Positions 44,490-56,984 of a DNA stretch of 64,000 nucleotides are shown one piece after another (the stretch's first letter is position 1; every line of letters begins with the position of its first letter). Source of the stretch: Armillaria gallica (taxonomy: Eukaryota > Basidiomycota > Agaricomycetes > Agaricales > Physalacriaceae); assembly GCA_037576215.1 (NCBI GenBank), contig JBANDB010000005.1:4030001-4094000 (forward strand), written 5' to 3'. Below the pieces are notes generated by a model. The model searched no databases and was not told where the DNA came from. It saw only the letters and a program-made list of their open reading frames with translations. The position numbers were made by a program, and so were the translations under genes.

Positions 44490-46016
44490 ATGTCTTTAGC
44501 ACTACTCGGTGAGCGCCAGGTTGTGATGATTCACCCAGCTCTGGTTCACAATATATTTCCATGGCACATAGATATGATAACCGTAACCTCGAGGACCAGG
44601 TCGCTCGACCCTAACTGTACCGCAAATCTGCCACCGAGCAACTCTGACGACGATCTAACCCCATGGGCGACAACCTCCGACTCGGACGAAGACGAGGTTG
44701 TGCCATCACAGGCCACTCCTTCTGCAATCAATCGCCTTCCACCCGAGGTCCTTACGCATATATTCTCGCTGATGAGCTGGAGTACAGATTACTACGATGT
44801 TCTCGACATCACCCAAGGACCCTGGCTCATCGGGAGGGTATGTGGCCAATGGAGGGATGTAATACACTCTTACCCTTCTGTGTGGGCGTCTATAAGCATC
44901 TTACCCCCCGCAATTATCAGCCACGGTTCCGTATCACTTTTAGAAGCAGCTCTCAGGCTATCACGTCCCTTGAAGCTGTCCTTCTATGTCAATCTACTAT
45001 CAAATGGCCCGAATGAGCGTGCGATAATGAATGCTCTGGTCACAGAGTGCCACAGGTGGAAGAGTGCAGAGCTCATTCTAGAAGCAGATGTTCGCGCCTC
45101 CTTTGCAGATATACCAGGGCAATTGGGATCGCTGGAGCGACTGGATCTGTACGCTGGAAAGCATCCCGGTCCAAATGACCCGGAAACAATTAGCAACATC
45201 CTGAAACGCTCGCCGTCGTTAACGGATGTGAAGCTTCCCCTTGTCGTGAACCCCGAGGCACTCGAGCTGAAATGGGCCCAGCTGACGAGACTATCCACAT
45301 TTCCCGGCCAGACGAGGGACTACCTTGACATCCTCCGTCGGGCGGAAAAGCTCGTCGACTTGGATAGCTTATCCTATCTTTCTGGGGCTACTGCCCTTAA
45401 CCACGAGGAAGGACGTATCACCCATACATCCCTTCGCAGTATCCGCTCCAACGACCTCCACCTACTAGACAAACTCGTCCTCCCTTCCCTCGAATCACTA
45501 AATTTCTTCTTCCCCAACGTTATTGCATACGCCAGACCGCTGTGTAACCTCCTACTACGCTCCCAATGCCAACTTCGAACCCTCAAACTAGAAATCCGCA
45601 ATTACTTCGGGGGCGTACACGACATCTGCAGGGTCACCCCAGGGCTGACCGAATTGGATATCGCGATACCGAACAATGTCGAGTCAGATACGCTCTTTCG
45701 AGGCTTGATATACTCGGAGGATGATGAGAATCCATTGCTGCCGCATCTGGAGAGCCTGGTGGTCCCTATAAACTATACGGTGATCAATGTAGCAGATGTG
45801 GTACAGACGCTCATCAGGTTTGTAGAGTCGAGGTGGTACCTGAAGGAAGGATCGCCCGTCTCCAGACTTTGCGCTATCACTATTCGCATCCAAAGGCCGC
45901 CGGGGCCCAGCGATGCGCAGCTAGAGAAATGGACACAGTTACAGCGAGAGGGGTTGAATGTGTTTCTTTCCGTGCAAGGTTTGTGTGATGCTTTCTGTGT
46001 CGTGTGCAAGAACTGA
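44490..46016 (+). CDS. F-box protein, intact single exon
   Basis: A 508-codon uninterrupted frame. After an acidic N-terminus (DDDLTPWATTSDSDEDEVV) comes the F-box INRLPPEVLTHIFSLMSW, then GPWLIGRVCGQWRDVIHSYP, the typical extension with the WR motif. A leucine-rich region follows (LERLDLYAGKHPG, LPSLESLNFFFPN, PGLTELDIAIPNN). It would recruit a substrate to an SCF ubiquitin ligase. Several in-frame ATGs precede the F-box; 44490 is the first, but 44523 or 44574 could be used. It is the only F-box gene in the window without a frame break. Confidence 0.9.
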   Translation: MSLALLGERQVVMIHPALVHNIFPWHIDMITVTSRTRSLDPNCTANLPPSNSDDDLTPWATTSDSDEDEVVPSQATPSAINRLPPEVLTHIFSLMSWSTDYYDVLDITQGPWLIGRVCGQWRDVIHSYPSVWASISILPPAIISHGSVSLLEAALRLSRPLKLSFYVNLLSNGPNERAIMNALVTECHRWKSAELILEADVRASFADIPGQLGSLERLDLYAGKHPGPNDPETISNILKRSPSLTDVKLPLVVNPEALELKWAQLTRLSTFPGQTRDYLDILRRAEKLVDLDSLSYLSGATALNHEEGRITHTSLRSIRSNDLHLLDKLVLPSLESLNFFFPNVIAYARPLCNLLLRSQCQLRTLKLEIRNYFGGVHDICRVTPGLTELDIAIPNNVESDTLFRGLIYSEDDENPLLPHLESLVVPINYTVINVADVVQTLIRFVESRWYLKEGSPVSRLCAITIRIQRPPGPSDAQLEKWTQLQREGLNVFLSVQGLCDAFCVVCKN

Positions 46017-46749
46017 CGAACAAGTAGACAACCGAATCTTATAAACCCAGAAATGGTTATCATTATATATGTACGCCATTCGTCACAGATGTGAGAAGGA
46101 TACAGTCAAAGAGACTCGGGCATGGAATGGAATACAACTTTCATATAGCCGGAAATGGTCCCAGATCTCATCTAGAATGTGTGCACACTCTTGATCGCCA
46201 CACCCGCGCAAAACGATGAATCTGAAAATCATTGGAGCGCCCACAATCTATTTGGTACCGGCGGTGTTTGTAACGCCTCTCTTGGTGTTCTGTCAAAGCA
46301 AAAGATCCTGGAGCAGCTTGATGTTCAGGACAGGAAGTCATCGCAGTCCTAAAAATCGTTCATGCCAATTTTCTTGACAGACAACGAAATGAACAATCTG
46401 TCCCCTACGAGTAATATGGCCCAGAGCCTTTGCGGCCGACTTTGACTATTATTCCGCTGCTGCCGACTCAGATATCTGCGAAGACCTCTTTGGAAGCTCA
46501 GTTCCGTCCCTGGATTCCGCTTCGTCGGAAACTTTCCGTGTATGTATATTGCTTTCACCTAAGATTCCATCGGGATAGTGTTCGCAAAAAGGAATACATG
46601 GACCTTGCATTCTCTTCTCAATTGTCTTGTAATCCTTCGCCTTACACTGTTGCTTTCTGGATTCTTACATCCGCAGTGTTTCCAGTTCAGGCAAATGTAT
46701 ACATATGTAGTCGCGTCCATCAGCGAGAATTTAGCAGTACTGAAAAATG
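46017..46749. other. Convergent intergenic region
   Basis: 3' flanks of the F-box and CorA-like genes. The open frame at 46430-46948 (+) lies partly antisense to CorA exons and has no motif, so it was not called. Confidence 0.4.
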
Positions 46750-49077
46750 TTATACAATACTACCTAACGGTATTGAAGTCTCCTCCTCCTTTTCAATCTC
46801 CCGTTTCATAAACACTTGCTTGAACAGTATCCATGGCCACACAAGGCGCATCCAGAATGTGGATCCAGAGGCAAAGAGATGTTTGCTGTGGAAAGTCATT
46901 ATGACCCATATCGTTAGCAACGTCAAGGGAACAGTTATTTCAAAGTAAAGTTGTAAAGTCCCTTTGGTATCCTTGCTGAACTCTCGGACGTTCATTCCAA
47001 AAACGGTCTAGAACAGGGATGGGCTGGTCAGGAGCACTGGTGCAAGCATGGTCTAGAGCACATACGGCGACGAACGAAGAGGGTAGGAATATCATAGTGA
47101 GGTAGGCTATTTGTTTCATCTTCAATGTAATAAGCTACCTGGGCTAGCCGACCAAAGGATCAGGCATACCGCTGCACTGTCCCTCACAGTAGCCTCCGTT
47201 AACTCCTTCATGCGTTTGCTATCGTTGATATTGACATTGCTGAACACCTGGTAACAAGTCCGCTCAGCTAGGACGACCACACTAATAGAAACCCACTACT
47301 TACTAGGTTCAAGGCATTTTTAAGTCGCTGATCCTGCATGCGTCCACCCATCTCTAATCGGTCGATTTCCGAGAGTAAATTTCGACATTCCTTCTCCAAC
47401 AGTGTCTGACTATATTGCTTTTCTTCTTGGGGTAGAGTATCCATCGCCGGATTAGGGGTATCGCGTATGAACGCAACGGTCTTCTTCAAATTTTCCAACA
47501 AAGAGGAAAATTGGATACAGTGCGCCCGTATAATGTGCATTTCATGCGTGATACGAATATTTTTTGTATCTAAGGCATACGTTTCCTAATGCGAGGTGAG
47601 AACCGCCGTCGGACATCAGAGTGGAGACAACGTACTAGCGAACAGATGTGTGCGTATAAAGCCTCGAGTGCCTCGTCCCAAGCGCATATGGCGTGCCAGA
47701 TGAATATCAGTAAGACAAAGGTAGGGTCCGGAGAGCGCTGGAATATGTTTTGCCAGTAGACACTTTGACCTGAGGAGATATAAGCCGAAGAACGATAAAC
47801 TCAACGTCCGAAAAGCCTACCTGCACAGTGCATCCGTTCGTGAAGGTAGTGCGCAGACGTTGCTTGGCGGTCAGAATCATGGTATGATATGAGGGTATTG
47901 CCTTTGACATTTCGAATAAGATGGACTGCAAGAAGATCGAGTACTAGGGAGCGGTCGTTGCCTGGAAAAGATATATGAACCAAGCAGCGACACGCTGCTA
48001 GAAATAGAATGCTCACTGGACGATCCGGACAGCAGGACCAAAGGTGTTTGAGAATTCATTACTCGTCTGCCTGCTCAAAATTACCGCTTAAAAATGAACC
48101 GAATCACTGGAAGCAATGCTCGAGCTCACAGGCAATAGTGTCTTTGTTCCTTGTTGACGACATAGGGTTACTGGCGGCGACAGAAATCACATAATCTGTG
48201 GTTTTGGGAAATGTTAACGTGATAGTGATATCTGCCCGTAACCGTTGAGCAAGTGTAGAACGGTATAAACTGGAGATGAACTAACGGTCCCCCCTTCCCG
48301 GTTGAACTTCCTCCTGGAAGCGGGATGGGATCCATGACAGTGATGATGAAAAGAAGAACGGTTCTATGTTATAGCTAACATATGCGCCGGTGAATTCAAA
48401 CAATTGAATAGAAGGAAACTGAGCGTACATTGTCCCAAGCATTTGCAGCACCGGCCCTGACATATTTTCCACGAAAAGCGCGCGGACACGCGGGTTTCTC
48501 GGTCTCTGAGCAGACTTTAAACAAAGCATACTATGCTCGAGAGTGGGGTACGTACGTGATGCTCGATGAGAAGCTCCCAGAAGTGATCCTTCGTTTGCTC
48601 TGTAACTTCATCCTTCTCTGAGTCCATGAAGTAGCCGCGGTCGTCAACGTCGACGCGATGAATCGTACATGGAACGTTGTGGTCGTATTTATTGATGGCA
48701 TCATAAATCCCGCTACGACTGACTTGGGAATCGCCCCAGTTTGGGAAACGTGATCGAGGGTAACCATTCCAACACCCGTTGCAGTTGACGTGGTTGCACG
48801 GCGCTGGAATAGGTGGTGCCTCCGATCTAAGCAATTCCCCATCGACTTCTGCGAAAAAGGCTTCTCAATCGTTGTAATATCGAGTTCTCAGTGAGGACAA
48901 CGTACCGTCGTTAAGGTTTATCCAAGGCCTTCAGTAAGGGTCAGTTTGAGACGTGAGCACGAAATTAGGTGTTTCCTACCAAGGAACAGAGGGTCCTGAG
49001 TGTCGGTGGGAAGGTGGGGGTCTTCTCAGTACAAAATCTTGGCTGCTGGGTGGCATATACCGGTGACGAGGCGGCAT
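46750..49077 (-). CDS. CorA-like divalent-cation transporter domain protein
   Basis: The ATG at 49077 opens MPPRHRYMPPSSQDFVLRRP. Joined exons give VPWPWINLNDEVDGELLRSE, PCNHVNCNGCWNGYPRS, MSGPVLQMLGT, YNIEPFFFSSSLSWIPSRFQ and GDHITITLTFP. A central helical region follows (KQYSQTLLEKECRNLLSEID), and at the C-terminus two membrane spans around the signature TVFGMNVREFS, whose GMN is the pore motif of CorA transporters, then LTLLTIWVIMTFHSKHLF. This N-terminal layout is common in mushroom CorA-like proteins that may not all be transporters. About ten introns are needed and no frame break was seen. Mg2+ transport is inferred from the GMN motif only. Confidence 0.85.
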
Positions 49078-50736
49078 TGACAGTTTGCTGAGGAAAGAGT
49101 GGGGCTACAGCTTTCCTTCCACCTAGGAAGGTTCCTTATGAGGACATAATCGTGGGAATAACCATAATCGACCGCAGCTGCATAAGCGCCTCTCGAGTCG
49201 GTTCCGCGACTATGAGTCGATTATGGGTCGATTAGGCCTTCAAATACAATCGTCACGGACTCCTCGGGCGCCCTGTCCGCCGCAGAATCAATTCTTTCGA
49301 TCACGGGAGGGAGGGATATTTACGGAGTCATATAATCGAGTCCAAATCCGAATCGACGCATAACCCTAATGTTAGTGGTTGTGGACCATGTGGTGGAGAG
49401 TGATAAGCGCACTGGCACTGGTTTCGTCCTTGTCCGTTCCGGGTCATGTAGGAGATGAAAATTGAATACCCTCTCGCGTGAGGCACGAGTTGGAGTCGTT
49501 ATGAGCACGATTCTGCCCAAACTGTGTCTTGACACGTTTCTTCGGACATTTAAATAGATGAGCGCTGAGCTCTTGGATGCATACGCATCTGTTACATCGA
49601 TGCTTCAGCTCAGGCTGTTCAAAGGTCTTGATCGGGCGGTTACGTGCTCGCGTGACTTCGGTGAGTCTCTCGGTTATGTGGTTGTATCCTGATACAGGTG
49701 ATTATCCTATAGGGACAGAATAACGACGCTGTCATAGATGTGCCGAAGCGCAAGACAGAGACGCGGGGAAAAAGGATTATTTGTTGTCTCTCTGTCTTTG
49801 TCGTCGTCGTACGAGGAGAGCCGGACACAGATGAAGGGGCTGGAAAACCGGACCACGGATTCCCAACGGAAAATGGACATTTTGGATGCCCGAGATGCGA
49901 GAAATGAACGAGTGTGAATTATTGTTGGCGTTATGTATCCATAGCTTATCGAACTTTTTGGAGAATAGAATGATCTAGCAATGGGGATAATGTCACAGAG
50001 ATACGCATAAATGTTTACTTACCGGCGGGTTTTGCCATCGTCCGAGGTGTGATGAACTCGAAGTTAGGATCAGCGTGGTTGGAGTCGATAAATATAGCGT
50101 ATTTTCCCCCACAGCAACAGCGAATAGAATAGTGATAAAATGCATTGGCTAGGTCAGAAGACGGTCAGGTTCCTACACTGGAACTGACGCTGGCGGAACG
50201 CCGGCGATGATATGCAACAGAAATATATTGAAGACATGGTAACAGGGCGTCACTGTTTTTCATGGTCATGGTATTCTTCGTTATGCCTGACCTTAGACAA
50301 GCCAAGCCGTCTTACTTTGCCTGGTCTGACATCTATCACCTAATGAAATTACATGTAAGCAAAGGAATAAAGACACCAGAAATAAAGCTTGCCTACGCTC
50401 ACTCTGTGTCACTTCTCAAGCATCTTGAAGAAGGAGAATGCCAGTGCAAGCGTCGCGCAACTTGAAGAGCTCTGAAGTAATGATCACTAAGAATGCAAAG
50501 AGCAAAGTATCTAGTGAGAAGGGCTACGAAAGCAAGTTCCGATATCCACCGGTTGTATAGTAATATACATCATTCGTCATAGATGTGCAATGGGCAATAC
50601 AATACAAACGATACATCAAGACCGAGAAACATTTTGATACTGCAAACTCGCAGGTTGGTATTCAAGCAAAAACACGTCTTCCTTGTTGGCCGCTAAGAAG
50701 CTGAAGAGACCGTGAGCAGCGCGTGTAGAATTAATA
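49078..50736. other. Intergenic region
   Basis: No gene was recognised on either strand. Around 49150-49240 the word ATAATCG/CGATTAT recurs in both orientations, a weak local palindromic pattern. The stretch at 50262-50465 (+) encodes 67 residues without motifs. Confidence 0.35.
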
Positions 50737-51912
50737 TTAGAAAGCGCACTTTAGTAGTTCGTTGACATAATCTCGTATGAGTCCCACCGATTCTGCATCC
50801 AACGGAGAAGCAGCGACCATTTGTGGTAGCGAAACTGAAGGGACATCAGTATTATATGATAAACGGTGCATCAAGCTCACGTACCAAGCATCCTTAGCAA
50901 ATGCTCCGCTCCGTAGATAGCGCTCATCTCAGGTATCTTGCTGACATCGACATCAGCGCCAGTGACGTACGTTTGCCTGACCACGGCATACTGCGGCCTC
51001 TCAAATCGGTACAGCAGCTGTGATCCCAACGAGCGGTCAAAGTAGACTTGAAGGCCAGAGATGATTGTATGTATCAGGACTTCCGGCTGCCTCAACCTGG
51101 CAAAGTGTGAGAAATTGTGTGCTTAGATGACACGCGGGGATGACTGACTCGGGTGGACGGGTTTTTAGAACGTGTTTCTCGAATTGGGCTAGTATCTGGA
51201 CAACATTAGGGTTTCGCGGGAGGTCGACGAGCTTTTTGAGCAGGTAAGAGACATGCAGCAGACCAACACGCGTACTCACTTGGTTGTTCTTCGTAACGGC
51301 TTCCCAGTCGTCAACAAGCGTAGCCTTGAGAGGTTCTGGCACAGTCAGCTTCATTTCGGGTTTCCTCGTGCTTTCGTCCTGTGGAATTCAGGGTCAGTAT
51401 GCACTAGACGGAGGAAGAGCGGAGAATACGCACGTCGTCTCGTCCTCGTTTCGTCCCACGCGTACCGTCTTTCCGAGCGGTCCTTGAAGGTCCAGGTGCG
51501 CTAGCACCATCTCGCGCTGAACGAACGTCTGAGAAAAACGGCAGGTATGTGGAGACGACAATGGAGCGTACTTTTTGCCTTGTTGGCAGTGGCCTGGTTG
51601 GCAGTAGTGTTTGTCTTTTGTAAGGCTTTCTGCTTCGCGAGGTTTTCTTCCGTATATCTCAGCGCGCGACCCAGAGGAACCCACTCGTCCCACCTGCGCC
51701 GTGATGAGCACAATAGCAAGTCAGGTGAAGGCGACGCACGTTTGTTTCCATCCCTTGTAATGCACGAAATAGTGTATCCCAGTGAATGTTGGTGACTCCA
51801 TTGCCTGGACCTTGAGAATCTTGGCTTCATAGATGAGTGGGCCGTGGTAGCAAAGAATCCGTTCGCCGACTGCGAACGTAACGGCCTGAGAAGACGATGG
51901 ATCAGAGGCCAT
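50737..51912 (-). CDS. EAF3: EAF3/MRG15-type chromodomain protein
   Basis: A subunit of the NuA4 acetyltransferase and Rpd3S deacetylase that reads methylated H3K36. The start MASDPSSSQAVTFAVGERIL leads into the chromodomain (GPLIYEAKILKV, IHYFVHYKGWKQTWDEWVP). A basic linker with RGTKRGRDD follows, then the MRG domain (VPEPLKATLVDDWEAVTKNN, LPRNPNVVQILAQFEKH, ISGLQVYFDRSLGSQLLYRF). The end is LPQMVAASPLDAESVGLIRD and LLKCAF. Six or so introns join in frame, for example GA|G at the ELRQPEVL junction. Length and order fit the family. Confidence 0.92.
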
Positions 51913-52711
51913 GCTAGCTCGAGAAAGGCAAGGAAGATATTAGAGCAACTAGAAGGCTTGATTTTAGAGCACCTGGGACGCGAGGTGGTGGTGGTCCGTG
52001 CTGAGTTGTGTATTAGTGGCTGTGCGCGTTATTTGCGTCTGTCTACACCGGTGGGCGCATCTTCAATTTCAACTTTGCTGCGAATTTTCACCCAATGTTT
52101 TACTTTGAAAGGTTTATTCGAACTATCAACGTGAATTTAGATACTATGGAAGAGTAGTCACTACTAGTATTCAATTTTACAGCCTGAAAAGGTACTTACT
52201 AAATAATATAAAAGGCCAGCTCCCCCCCGTCACAAAAAAAGCCACAAAATTGGCGTCGCTGTCAAATATACATGGGATTTCGAGAGCGGTACCATATTGA
52301 GTGGTGTTCGATAAATGTAGCTAATAGTGCAGCTTTAAAATTCGGTGTCGGTGTATCAGCAGTAGGTCGTTGTCCGGCTACAAGTCTAGATGCATGCTGC
52401 CGACAGGGTCCAATATATTCCTGAGGTACATGGTGAGGTTATAACAGAACGATGAGTCCGATAGAGACACGAGACGGAACGGAAATGGAAGAAAGCCAAA
52501 GTAATCGTAGCCATAGAGCAATTCGACTAGATCTAACTCTTGAAGGTCCTGGAAACGAGTGAAGAATATTCCAAAGGAGGGAATAACATCCTAGGCCGAC
52601 TGAAGAATATACAGCGAACTTAATGGCTAGGACGCTTTGCGCATGTCAAGGTACCGCCATTTCTTAAGAGAACATCTCCGACGATTCGGATTTCATCGCA
52701 AACGGGACTCG
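51913..52711. other. Intergenic region
   Basis: Upstream region of EAF3. An A/T-rich stretch with poly-C and poly-A runs lies at about 52195-52250. No gene was recognised. Confidence 0.4.
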
Positions 52712-53830
52712 CAATTGAGTACAGAAGATAGCCGTCGACAGGTACATTGCCAGGGACGACTGTCGCCAGTACAGTTTTCGCATGGTGGTAGTCAAGTGCG
52801 TTTCAGAAATTGAGCGATCAGAAAGCTAGCCCGGAGAGACACAGGCTTGACAAGGCGCTTCATTCAAGTCCACTTGGGCGGGTCTTTTCAGCAGACCGCT
52901 TTCCGAGCGGCAGGCGCCTCTCATGACAGAGGCTCCGAGCAATGGTGGCTTGTATCTCAAGGGGGGAGAAGTAGTGACTCAGGCTTTTGGTGATCTTGCC
53001 AAGATCTTGCAGCATAACATTGTCAGGGCTTGGTAGACTTAAATGAAAGAAAACGGAGCGTCGACACCTTTAGCACCATACAACACCTAAACGTGGAAAC
53101 AGGTAGAAGCCCCTGTGACTTCGTTCCGCGGGGCGGGACTTACGGGCCGTTCCGCAGTGCGCACGGACAGTGATGGTTTACGCGACGCATCTTGGTTGCC
53201 TTTTCAAGAAACTGCCTCATGATCGCGCTCAGGCTTCAACCGCCACCATCATCGATCCCCCCCCCTCCGGGAGGCGCGAGAGCACTAGTTTAATTCTGTC
53301 GTCTGTACTTACATCTCAATCCTATTTCCCCATGGATTTTCTAGAGTTTTTGCACTTAGCGAATCGATCTAGGGTCGGCGTGGAGCTAGAATCCACCCTG
53401 TGCGCTTTGCTTACTTAGTACAGGGCCGCGCACATGCTCCACGGGTCCGCCGCACTTTGAGCGTCGACACTTTGGACCTACTTAAACATAGAACGGTGGG
53501 GGTTCCGATCCACCTCCTCGATGCCCGCATTACCCAACGTTCTAGCGGAAGAGCCTTCGGATGCATACAAGATGTCGGCGACGCTTTCCCGTTCTCAAGC
53601 TGATCTATGTACTGATTTCAATGCCTCAGAACAGGGCCTTTGGTACGAGTTCTAGACACCGGAAACCAACGGTTGCTCAGTTTTCTTACAGTTGGTTGGC
53701 TGTTTCCTGAACCTCATATTATATGGTGTCCTGTGCAATCAAGTCTGTTAGTGATCCCATCCTTCCTGACACTTTTTTGCTCACTTCGTTCAAAGACATA
53801 TACTACCTCTCCTTTCCAAAAGACCGTCTG
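52712..53830 (+). repeat. Dispersed direct duplication, copy A
   Basis: Aligns by eye with 62791-64000 in the same orientation. Matching blocks include CATTGCCAGGGACGACTGTC, GAGCGATCAGAAAGCTAGCC and CTCATATTATATGG. It covers the 5' flank and first exons of the DUF6534 gene at 53521. Divergence is substantial in the flank and lower in the exons. Confidence 0.8.
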
Positions 53831-54953
53831 GTGTCAAAGTGCATCGTATACGTCCTCTGGGCGACGGAGACTGTTCAGACTCTCATCAGCATCTCTGACA
53901 TCTTCGACATCTTCTGTTACGATTTCGGAAACCTTGCTGAACTTGATGACGTCCATCTCACATGGTTCACCGCTCCCGTTCTCTCTGGATTTGGTGAGCT
54001 TTTACGTATGTTTACGCTTATGCTGTGAGATACTGAAACGGGATTAGTTGGCTGTGTCTGCCAATTATTTTACGCCTGGCGCATGTATAAATTCAATAAC
54101 AAGGCACGATGGCTAAGCATCACCCTTTCGATGGTAAGCTTTTTTCCCGTATGATGATGGCCGTTAAAACGATGCTCTCCTCGAAGATCGCTTTCACCCA
54201 ATGTGTGGCTGCGATCATATGTGGTGTTCAAGGTCGGAGGTATGACCACTTCTCGGAACTTCAAGTGAAAACGAAGGTGTCTACAATGGTGAGCACCCCA
54301 TCTTTGTGTCCGACATTTAATCATTTACAATCAGCAGATATGGTTGGGTGGAAGCGCTTTGTGTGATGCTGCTATTGCTCTTTGCATGACCTACCTTGTA
54401 TGCGATATATGGGAACAGGCATCTGGATTTTGATTGACCATTTCCGTTTCATAGTTAAGCCAAGCTCATACCGGTCTCAAGTCTACTCGGGTACTTCTTT
54501 CCAGGCTAATACGACTGACCATCGAAACCGGGACAGCGACAGGTTAGTCATAGTAAATGAAAATGGATCACATTAGCTCATTTACCAGCTGCGCTCGCTG
54601 TCGTCGACATCGCTCTCTTTCTCGCATATCCCAACAACAACTACCACACCGTCCCGGCGATCTGCCTGGTGAAGGTTTATTCGAACACCGTGCTCGCTGT
54701 TTGCAACAGCCGTATGACAAGCCGGATTCGTGGAGGGAGGGAAGACGCGACTCTTCACTCATACGAGTCTTTCGCTGGTGAATTGAATATCGAGCTTCGA
54801 AATGCTCAGACTGTTACAAATGCGGAATCTTCTCTGGGACTGGAAGGAGACGAGAGCAGGAAGAAGCCCGATAGCCTTCTTCCTAGTGCTTCCGAAAATG
54901 GCCCAACGATGGGTACAAAGGTGATACTTTCCCCCACTAATTTAGGCATATAA
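53521..54953 (+). CDS. DUF6534 multi-pass membrane protein
   Basis: Exon 1 (53521-53573) opens MPALPNVLAEEPSDAYK. After short introns the frame gives TGPLLVGCFLNLILYGVLCN, QVYIYYLSFPKDR, VSKCIVYVLWATETVQTLI, VGCVCQLFYAWRMYKF and IWLGGSALCDAAIALCMTYL. It continues with RLIRLTIETGTATAHLPAAL and YHTVPAICLVKVYSNTVLAV, ending in a charged tail at 54953. These are the conserved blocks of the seven-span DUF6534 family, in order. All joins use GT-AG introns of about 45-60 bases and keep frame, so the gene looks intact. Function of the family is unknown; a related 5' end lies at 63667. Confidence 0.82.
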
Positions 54954-55158
54954 TCTCATCATATTCTATGCAGCCAACATAAATAGCCCGGCGTTGATTA
55001 TCATTAGTACTCGGATGCTTTATTTTATTGTACAACTATAATTTTTAATACGGATGACGTGACATATACAACACAGCAGCCATGCTACCCACGAAACTTT
55101 TCCTTTGCGAAACTGCCAACCCAGGACCTTAATTTCTGCGTGTGTCGCCTACCCTCGG
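54954..55158. other. Short convergent spacer
   Basis: 3' flank of the DUF6534 gene, with A/T-rich sequence. Nothing else was recognised. Confidence 0.4.
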
Positions 55159-56421
55159 TTAATCGCCAGGGTACGTTTCCAAGTCCGCTTCACCCGAAGC
55201 GGAACCGGAAATGATGCGGAAAGGGTCGAGGACCTCGATGATGGCGGTGAACAGGTCAGAAGACGAAGCGGAGGTCAAACGTGAGTAATGTGTTCTCCAA
55301 ACTACGCACACTGGTGTTGGGATAGGGTAATCGATAGGGATGGTGTTGATGGGAAATGTTTGCGATTCGCGAGGCTCAGAGTTAACACACCTTCCGTCTT
55401 TTGACGTTATAAAGTGTGCCTGTTGTGGATGAACTTTCTGTCACCCTGCAACATGGGAGGAAGTGTAGCGGCATACAGGCTAAAGAGGTGCCTGGAAAGT
55501 AACGGAAAACATTACAAGAATACGGCAAGGAGTTCAAGGCTACGCAATCGACAGTGCACTTGTCGAAGGTAGATGACTTGCAGTGGCCTGATAGAAGGGA
55601 AGAGAACCCAAGTGTAATAACAGGTAGCTCGGTGATACGACGAAGTAGTTGCACTTTCATGTCGTCATACAAAGCGACGTCTCTTTTGTGCGTTGGCTAG
55701 CCCTCGAACTTAAGACGTGAATTCTGCGCCAGTGCAGGCACAACGCATAAGTCTCCCTCTCATGGAACTCCTAAGCGAGAAGGGTGTCGTCATTCCAGAC
55801 GGTAATGAACACAGAAATACGAAACAGGCCTTTCTTCGGGATTGGGAGCGGAGTCACCTCTATCTTGGAGAAGACGAAGGGAAGTCCACCAAAGATGAAC
55901 ATGTTTTAACAGACCGTAGGTTGTCATGTCGAATCCGGGAGCGCGACCTGTCAGACGCTTCCTTTTGGATTTGATATCGGCCAGGGTCCAAGGACGGGAG
56001 AAAAATAGCTTTGAAATACGATCCACTGTTACCACTAGTATCGCATTGCTCTCAAGAGCGGACAAATTCCAAGATGATCTTGTTAAAATCGGGAGGAACG
56101 CGGCACTCGAGGACAGCGGTTCGAGGACCACTGTTAATGGTACATCAGCGGGTCTGCCCAGTGTCCACAGAGATGCCAGGGGTAACGAGGCGTATTTGAG
56201 CGTATGTAAGACGCGTCGGGGTCGGAAGATTTGGCGCTGGTAGATTCTATGTCAATGATAAAATCAGCTGGATTCTGTACATTGCTGCTTAGTACCATGA
56301 AGCTGAGATTTCTAATGCTACGCACGTATGCAGTACAGGATATGCGTAACCTGGATTGCTGCCAGTCGTCATATGATAAATCCAGTTCGAGCCAATGTCG
56401 ATCTCTTCTCCCGACCGCCAT
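55159..56421 (-). CDS. Possible uncharacterised minus-strand gene, exons uncertain
   Basis: The last exon (about 55159-55300) reads RLTSASSSDLFTAIIEVLDP and an acidic end GEADLETYPGD, clearly protein-like and closed by a stop. Upstream blocks in workable splice order read ALYDDMKVQLLRRITELPV, RQVHCRLRSLELLAVFL and HLFSLYAATLPPMLQGDRKF. Further up, YFKAIFLPSLDPGRYQIQK is followed by an Arg-rich stretch. No family was recognised and the 5' end is a guess. Some blocks could belong to a decayed gene. Confidence 0.35.
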
Positions 56422-56984
56422 GATGTTACGATGCTGGCTCTTGCTCTACCTCCCCGTTCTAGCCTTTGCCCAATACTAAGATAGCCAGTTTCTATGCGGG
56501 TTCAGTCGCCCAGCCGCCGATAGCTGGTGGAACGGAGTGGTGAGCTGATACCGCTACAAATTTGACGCATATACTCACTCTGTCGTACACAGGGAAGTCC
56601 TCAGTGCTAGCGGCGACCAAAGACAATATGCATTATACCACTGCCGACACCGTTAGAGACGCCTCGAACGCTGAGCTCACCCTGCCGACACGAACTCTGG
56701 CCTCGACTGGCTTCGGTCACCGTCGACCAGAACATAGGCACATGCACATGCATCAGCGAAGGTGTTGTTTAGCTCCACTGGCGCTGACGACGCGGAGACT
56801 ATCAGGTAAAGGTCGTAATCATTCGCCCCATTTTCGGGATGGGTCACCGGTACAGAGTTTAGAATGGACAAGCTTACATAAACACGGTGAAAATTCCTCT
56901 TTTAAGACCATCTCGGTCTCCACCGTCTCCACCGTTACCTTCTTCCTTCCTTCTTTCCATGAATCTCCGTCGAAGACAAGCATC
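56422..56984. other. Upstream region of the 703-residue gene
   Basis: A short frame near 56420 (+) starts like a signal peptide (MMLRCWLLLYLPVLAFAQY) but stops at once. Otherwise promoter/leader sequence, with pyrimidine-rich tracts near 56920-56965. Confidence 0.35.

Noticed and set aside
46430..46948. Plus-strand open frame of 172 codons
   Set aside because: Its second half is antisense to the conserved GMN membrane exon of the CorA-like gene.
56420..56480. Signal-peptide-like start (MMLRCWLLLYLPVLAFAQY)
   Set aside because: A stop follows after 19 residues and no 5' splice site is present to continue it.
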